A program made the position numbers and the translations under genes. The notes beneath the pieces were generated by a model. The model was not told the DNA's origin. It saw nothing but the letters and a program-made list of their open reading frames with translations, and did no database searches. From the NCBI GenBank assembly GCA_000499405.2, contig HG738138.1, positions 4,018,368 to 4,082,367 of the forward strand: a DNA stretch of 64,000 nucleotides, written 5' to 3'. This stretch comes from Onchocerca volvulus (lineage: Eukaryota > Nematoda > Chromadorea > Rhabditida > Onchocercidae). Below are positions 59,969-64,000 of this stretch, piece by piece (within the stretch, counting starts at the first letter, position 1; each line of letters starts with the position of its first letter).

Positions 59969-60319
59969 TATAGGAAAGAAGTGTCTGAAATTACATGTCA
60001 TCTAGAAATTACAATTGTAGAATACAAAAGGAAAGTATAATGAAGGGATAAGTTCAGAAAAGAGGAAGAACAAAAACCTAGATATACTTGAAACTGAAAT
60101 TGAGATAAAGAACGAATTATTTGCCGATGAAGGTAGCGATTCTTAATTTCAAACAGAATAAGATAAAACATTTTCAGCCTAATGAATCCGTTGATTTATT
60201 GTAAGCATAATCGTGAATTTCGTATACCAATTCGCGAAATGTTGTGTTGCCGTTTTCGTACTTTGCATTCTGTAATGCGGAAAGAAAGTTTTACGAATAA
60301 ATATGGCCCTTCAAGGTAA
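55886..60319 (+). CDS. Biogenic-amine class A GPCR, serotonin-receptor-like
   Basis: Five exons with matching phases, 55886-56260, 56626-56859, 58528-58785, 59637-59818 and 60178-60319 (TAA), give about 396 residues, a usual length for amine receptors. The start is the first ATG of an ATG triplet; an in-frame stop lies at 55838. The extracellular N-terminus is Thr-rich with an NVT sequon. Visible motifs: TM1 GNSLVI; TM2 SLAVADFCVGLLVMP; TM3 CRFWTSADLTLCTASIVNLC with the amine-binding Asp and a DRY (ISVDRYCAV); TM4 WILSLVVSISPLVIWP; extracellular loop Cys in GKCQV; TM5 IYATLIAFYGP; TM6 FVICWLPFFLLALL; TM7 LALWLGYSNS|LMNPLIY. Helix 8 and tail are KHNREFRIPIREMLCCRF, ending KYGPSR. TM5-TM7 motifs resemble 5-HT1/5-HT7 receptors more than catecholamine receptors. 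The exact ligand and C. elegans counterpart are not determined. Confidence 0.93.
56860..58527. other. Intron 2 of the amine receptor
   Basis: Mostly AT-rich. A plus-strand ATG frame at 57530-57787 (about 85 residues) follows an ATTTTAG acceptor-like site and reads RKKERERRSVKVQKFQF, then CLPTLDMRDILSYINETF, ending VIPVRCY. Its phase with the flanking receptor exons makes inclusion unlikely because it ends in a stop. A nested gene or alternative terminal exon cannot be excluded. A hairpin lies at 58050-58076. Confidence 0.4.
58050..58076. repeat. Compact hairpin, 11-bp stem and 5-nt loop
   Basis: AATGGAGGTTC (58050-58060), loop AATCC, then GAACCTCCATT (58066-58076): a perfect 11-bp stem in receptor intron 2. 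With one bulge the pairing extends a few bases further out. It is too short for a canonical miRNA precursor. Confidence 0.75.
59938..59965. repeat. Poly-T tract
   Basis: An uninterrupted T run of about 28 bases in the last intron of the receptor gene. Assembly length is uncertain. Confidence 0.9.
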
Positions 60320-61969
60320 CGGCAGTAACTCTTATTTAAAATGAACCGAAAATTCTTCTCTCAAACCACATGAATCATGTAATTCCCATAAATAGCTACA
60401 GAGAAATCAAAATTGTTAGATTCTCGACAATGCATTTTAAAAAACGGAATCTTCATTTTCTACCTTCAAAACTGGTGGACTAAAAAAGATTCTAAAAGTT
60501 TTAGCATGAGGTGGCTCCATTACAGTGTTCTGTCTGTTGTAGGAATAAGGTATGAAATCTAAAAAGATAGTTTAATTTCCAAAGCTGAATGTTCTCTCTA
60601 TTTCTAACTGAATGATTCTTGAAGTTTAAGCACGAATAGTCTTTAAATCGTCAAGATTAAAGGTTAAGGTTGTGATTGGGTATATGTTTTCTCAAAAAAT
60701 AATCATTATTTTAGATCGCGAGCAATCCAGAGCAAACCGATGATATTGAATTCATCTGACATTTGAAAAAAGAAACATTGAACAATGCGTTGTAGTCAGT
60801 ATAAGCAAACTTAGAATTTTATGAATTTAACTTGCTTGCTATGCAAATTCGTTTTTCTCCAGCTTTGCTAGCGTTACTTGTATATCAATTATGCCAGTAT
60901 GATTTTCAATCTGATCTCAGCGACGTACTTATTTTTCCAGCTACTATCAGTTATTAGCATTGCTTTTTTTTGAGCGAGAAAATATTAACCAGTTTCATTA
61001 GAAATCATGATTTTCATGCGGGATCTCATGGCAGTCGATGCATAAAGAACGAACCATTAAACAGGAAATTTGCGAGACTCGGACTTCAAAATGACTAGAT
61101 GACCCTCACAAATGAGACACTTTTATCGGAATAGCAAATAGAAGTAGGCATCGACAAACTGTACCAGAAGAGATGTTCTAGACGCTCACATTAGGAAAAG
61201 ACTGTGATTTTTTAATCATGTGGATCAAATCAAAAACCGTCTAACCAGCGAAAAAAAAAAAAAAAACATTAATCCAAAAATTAAAATACAATAAGTTAGG
61301 AAAAGTGGACATAAATTAGTTATGTCCGGTAAACACCAGAAAACTTTGTTAGCTCCAGCCGAAAATTTCAGTGATCAACAAATGCAAGAAAACCCCGTAG
61401 AAATTCCGAAACCTCATATGAAGTTTGAATGGGGTTCTACAAAACGTTTGAAATCAAGCAGATTCAAGGAATAAGCAAAGTCGTAAATGATCTTTCTAAA
61501 CAAAAATTATCTGTTTTGTTTATAATGCAAAACAACAAAAATTGTTTTGTTTATTCGTGACCTATGTTATTACTTATTGATTAAAAAATATCAGAAACAT
61601 AATACAGATTTGAAAGTATGAGACAAAGAATTCTCTTATTTTCATGTGGCTGAATTATATGGGCTTCGACTAATTATAATCAACATTTTAGTTTTTCTCT
61701 TCCTCTTCAAATAATGTCTGAAAAACAAATATGCTTTCTCAAATATTTCAAAAATTAGTCGTCATCATAAATTCATTCCCTGAGATTAAATGTCCGCAAA
61801 ATTATCAACCAATGAATCAAAGGAATTTCTTTTATAATATGATTCCATCTGGTTGTCACCAAAAACCATCTTCATCGTTATCCTTCTAATATTTGCTCCT
61901 AACCGACAATTAAAAGTCACTTGAAACCAGAGTAAATATCAGCTGTGAATTACCCTTCTCTACATTAAA
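60320..61969. other. Spacer between the convergent receptor and MIC60 genes
   Basis: AT-rich 3'-to-3' spacer with no supportable exon. Short frames are present, for example around 61320 (MSGKHQKTLLAPAENFSDQ on the plus strand), but none shows splice context or repeats. Confidence 0.5.
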
Positions 61970-64000
61970 TCAATATACAGATGAATAATTATTGACAGCA
62001 GCATGCGCAACAAGTAATTCAGCAATAAAGCGTGCTTCAAGATGTGCCCGCACGTCATTTATCCAATCACGTGCTACAAATCTTGCTGGACCAGTCAAAA
62101 GTTGCAAAATTCGTACCGCCGAATTCAAATCTCCTTCTGCGACAAAACTTTTTGCTCTTGAGAGAATTTCATATGAATCTAATGTCACTGGATCAAATTT
62201 TCCCTGAAATACAACGGTGAAGTTGGGGCTCCGAATTTGATCATGACAATCAAACGATTTTCATTTTTTACATGAATGAAGATTTATGTCTCAATGTCAT
62301 ACATCAATCTCATATCCTCTTCTTATGATAGAAAAAAGAGGCTAGCGCTGTCTCAGTAAGCAATTAATCCATAGATAACAGTTCATCTTAGGGTCGGATT
62401 CAAAAAAGAATGGTCGTTACCATTTTTGAAAATTTCTTAGGAGGATCGAAGGAAATCGCATTCTGTAAATATGATAAACCATACTGGAATACCCCAACAT
62501 TACTTTCATCCATTTTGGCCACTCGGCGACAAATTTTGTATAGCTGAAAAACTGAGATGTGCAAAAAAATATATGAATGGGAAGCATGGGATATGAATTC
62601 GACTTGTTTTAAAAACCTCGAAAACTTTAAACGATTACCTTATTGAATCTTGTCTTCAAATCTTCTTCAGTATATACACCATTATATATTGTTTCATCGG
62701 GAAGTGCATTAACTAGACATGTCACAAATTCATCATTACTGTTAGCTTCCCGAATCATTTGAAGCTATAAAATAATATTTTTCTGTGAAAGAAGTTTACA
62801 TAAGCTCACTTATCATTTTGACTAAGGCACATTAAAACAGAAAAAAAAAATAATTCAATTACCTCAGTTGCTAATGGTTTGCGACGTGCATCATCATCAG
62901 CACCACTTCTTCTTCCATATATAACGGAATCGACCAAATCATGAGATGCCATCCATATTTGCTTAGCACGGCGATTTTCGACATCCTATAAAAAATTTGT
63001 AATTAAGAGAGATCGAGAGAATTTGTAATTAATTGTCTTTTTTGCGATTATTTTGAAAATATAACTTGCAATTCATCCCTTCTTCAGCGTATGCTAAATC
63101 ATGGAAAAGGTCTATTACTGGTTAGATTCAAATACGATATGAAATGTGTCTCAGAATCTTAAATAAGCCAGAAATATTGATGAGTGTGATAAACTAGCCA
63201 AATAAAACGAAACAACTTGATTAGCAAATGGTAGATAATTATGAAATGATTGTGCATTAAACAAATCGACAAACTGTAAATAAATTTAGTATGGAAGAGC
63301 ACTTCAATCAACAAACAAATAGCTGAAAAATTTAAGAATTGGATTTAAAACCATAAAATAATGCGCTCGTATTTCCTTCTCACTATAGAAACTGATTTCT
63401 CATAATTTCCGGAGAAAGTACCTGTGAAGTTCGTGACTTCAAAGCAGTCTCAATCCCCTCTAGTTTACCCTGAGCAACCGCTAATTCCGTGCTAAGTTGT
63501 GAACGTTCTTCGCCAATCGCCTCCTCAATCTAAAATAAGATCAAAATGAAGTTTTCATCGAGCTGAATAAAAAATGAAAATGAAAAAAATGGACTGCGAT
63601 CACCGAAGATCACCCAAATATCTGAAAGTGATTCTTCTTTTCATTAATTCTCAAAATCATGATGTTTTTAAAGAACCAACCTTCTGCTTTTCTTCAATTT
63701 CAAAAAGATTTCTTTGAACACGAACAACTTCTTCAATATGCTCCGAATGAGCAGCAGCTGCTCTTTGTAGCTTCTCTTCCAACTCAGCTTCCCAAAGTTT
63801 TCTTTGCATGGCAAGCTGAAATTTGTAGGTTCCACAACTGATAATAAATATAAATTATATTATAACCAATAACCTGAATCTTACCATTTTTTCGGATTCT
63901 GAGTGGATTTGTTCACGAAGTGCTTGCACCTTCAGATTTATTTCCTCTTCGGTTAGTTTACTTTGGGATTTTCTTTGTTCTTCTAAAGCGCTCGCAATAT
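61970..64000 (-). CDS. MIC60/mitofilin, C-terminal part (runs off window)
   Basis: Core subunit of the MICOS complex in the inner mitochondrial membrane, which holds crista junctions. Exons in coding order: 64000-63885 (partial), 63815-63681, 63529-63422, 62985-62863, 62764-62639, 62543-62421, 62203-61970 (TGA), about 321 residues, all phase 0 junctions. The first three exons form a charged coiled coil ([60 protein letters not shown]). Then comes the mitofilin C-terminal domain: [97 protein letters not shown]. The presequence and membrane segment lie beyond the right edge. C. elegans has two paralogues (immt-1, immt-2); which one this matches is not resolved. Confidence 0.93.

Noticed and set aside
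62032..62220. Plus-strand frames over the last MIC60 exon
   Set aside because: Shadows of the minus-strand mitofilin exon 62203-61970, which has clear family similarity.

Overview
The window is AT-rich eukaryotic nuclear DNA and looks like a parasitic (filarial or other clade III) nematode genome. Genes are broken into many small exons with short GT-AG introns. Long homopolymer tracts and simple repeats are common. The recognisable proteins are metazoan: EPS8, MIC60/mitofilin and a biogenic-amine GPCR. The species call is inference. No bacterial operon, CRISPR array, rRNA or tRNA gene was recognised. Exon models below come from reading splice sites and checking that reading phase is kept across each junction.

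Layout. About 2.1-12.26 kb (+): one large gene of about 27 exons encoding a roughly 1,200-residue protein. It carries several diverged copies of a pipsqueak-like helix-turn-helix (HTH) unit and ends in a CENP-B-like HTH segment. I do not recognise a named orthologue, and it is the most interesting object here. 12.26-19.3 kb: no confident gene, only fragments that could be exons or small genes on either strand. 19.31-29.61 kb (-): an eps-8 orthologue (PTB domain, proline-rich and coiled-coil linker, SH3), 16 exons seen, 5' end not found. 29.6-55.9 kb: a gene-poor stretch with simple repeats, an in-frame tandem repeat of about 79 bp, perfect palindromes and a few GC-richer patches that may be promoters or unplaced 5' exons. 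55.89-60.32 kb (+): a complete five-exon class A biogenic-amine receptor of about 396 residues, serotonin-receptor-like in its binding-site motifs. 61.97-64.0 kb (-): the C-terminal half of MIC60/mitofilin, running off the window end.

The four genes have unrelated likely roles: DNA binding, actin-linked scaffolding, neuronal signalling and mitochondrial cristae. They look like ordinary neighbours rather than a functional cluster. The HTH gene (+) and eps-8 (-) converge on the 12-19 kb spacer. The receptor (+) and MIC60 (-) converge around 60-62 kb.
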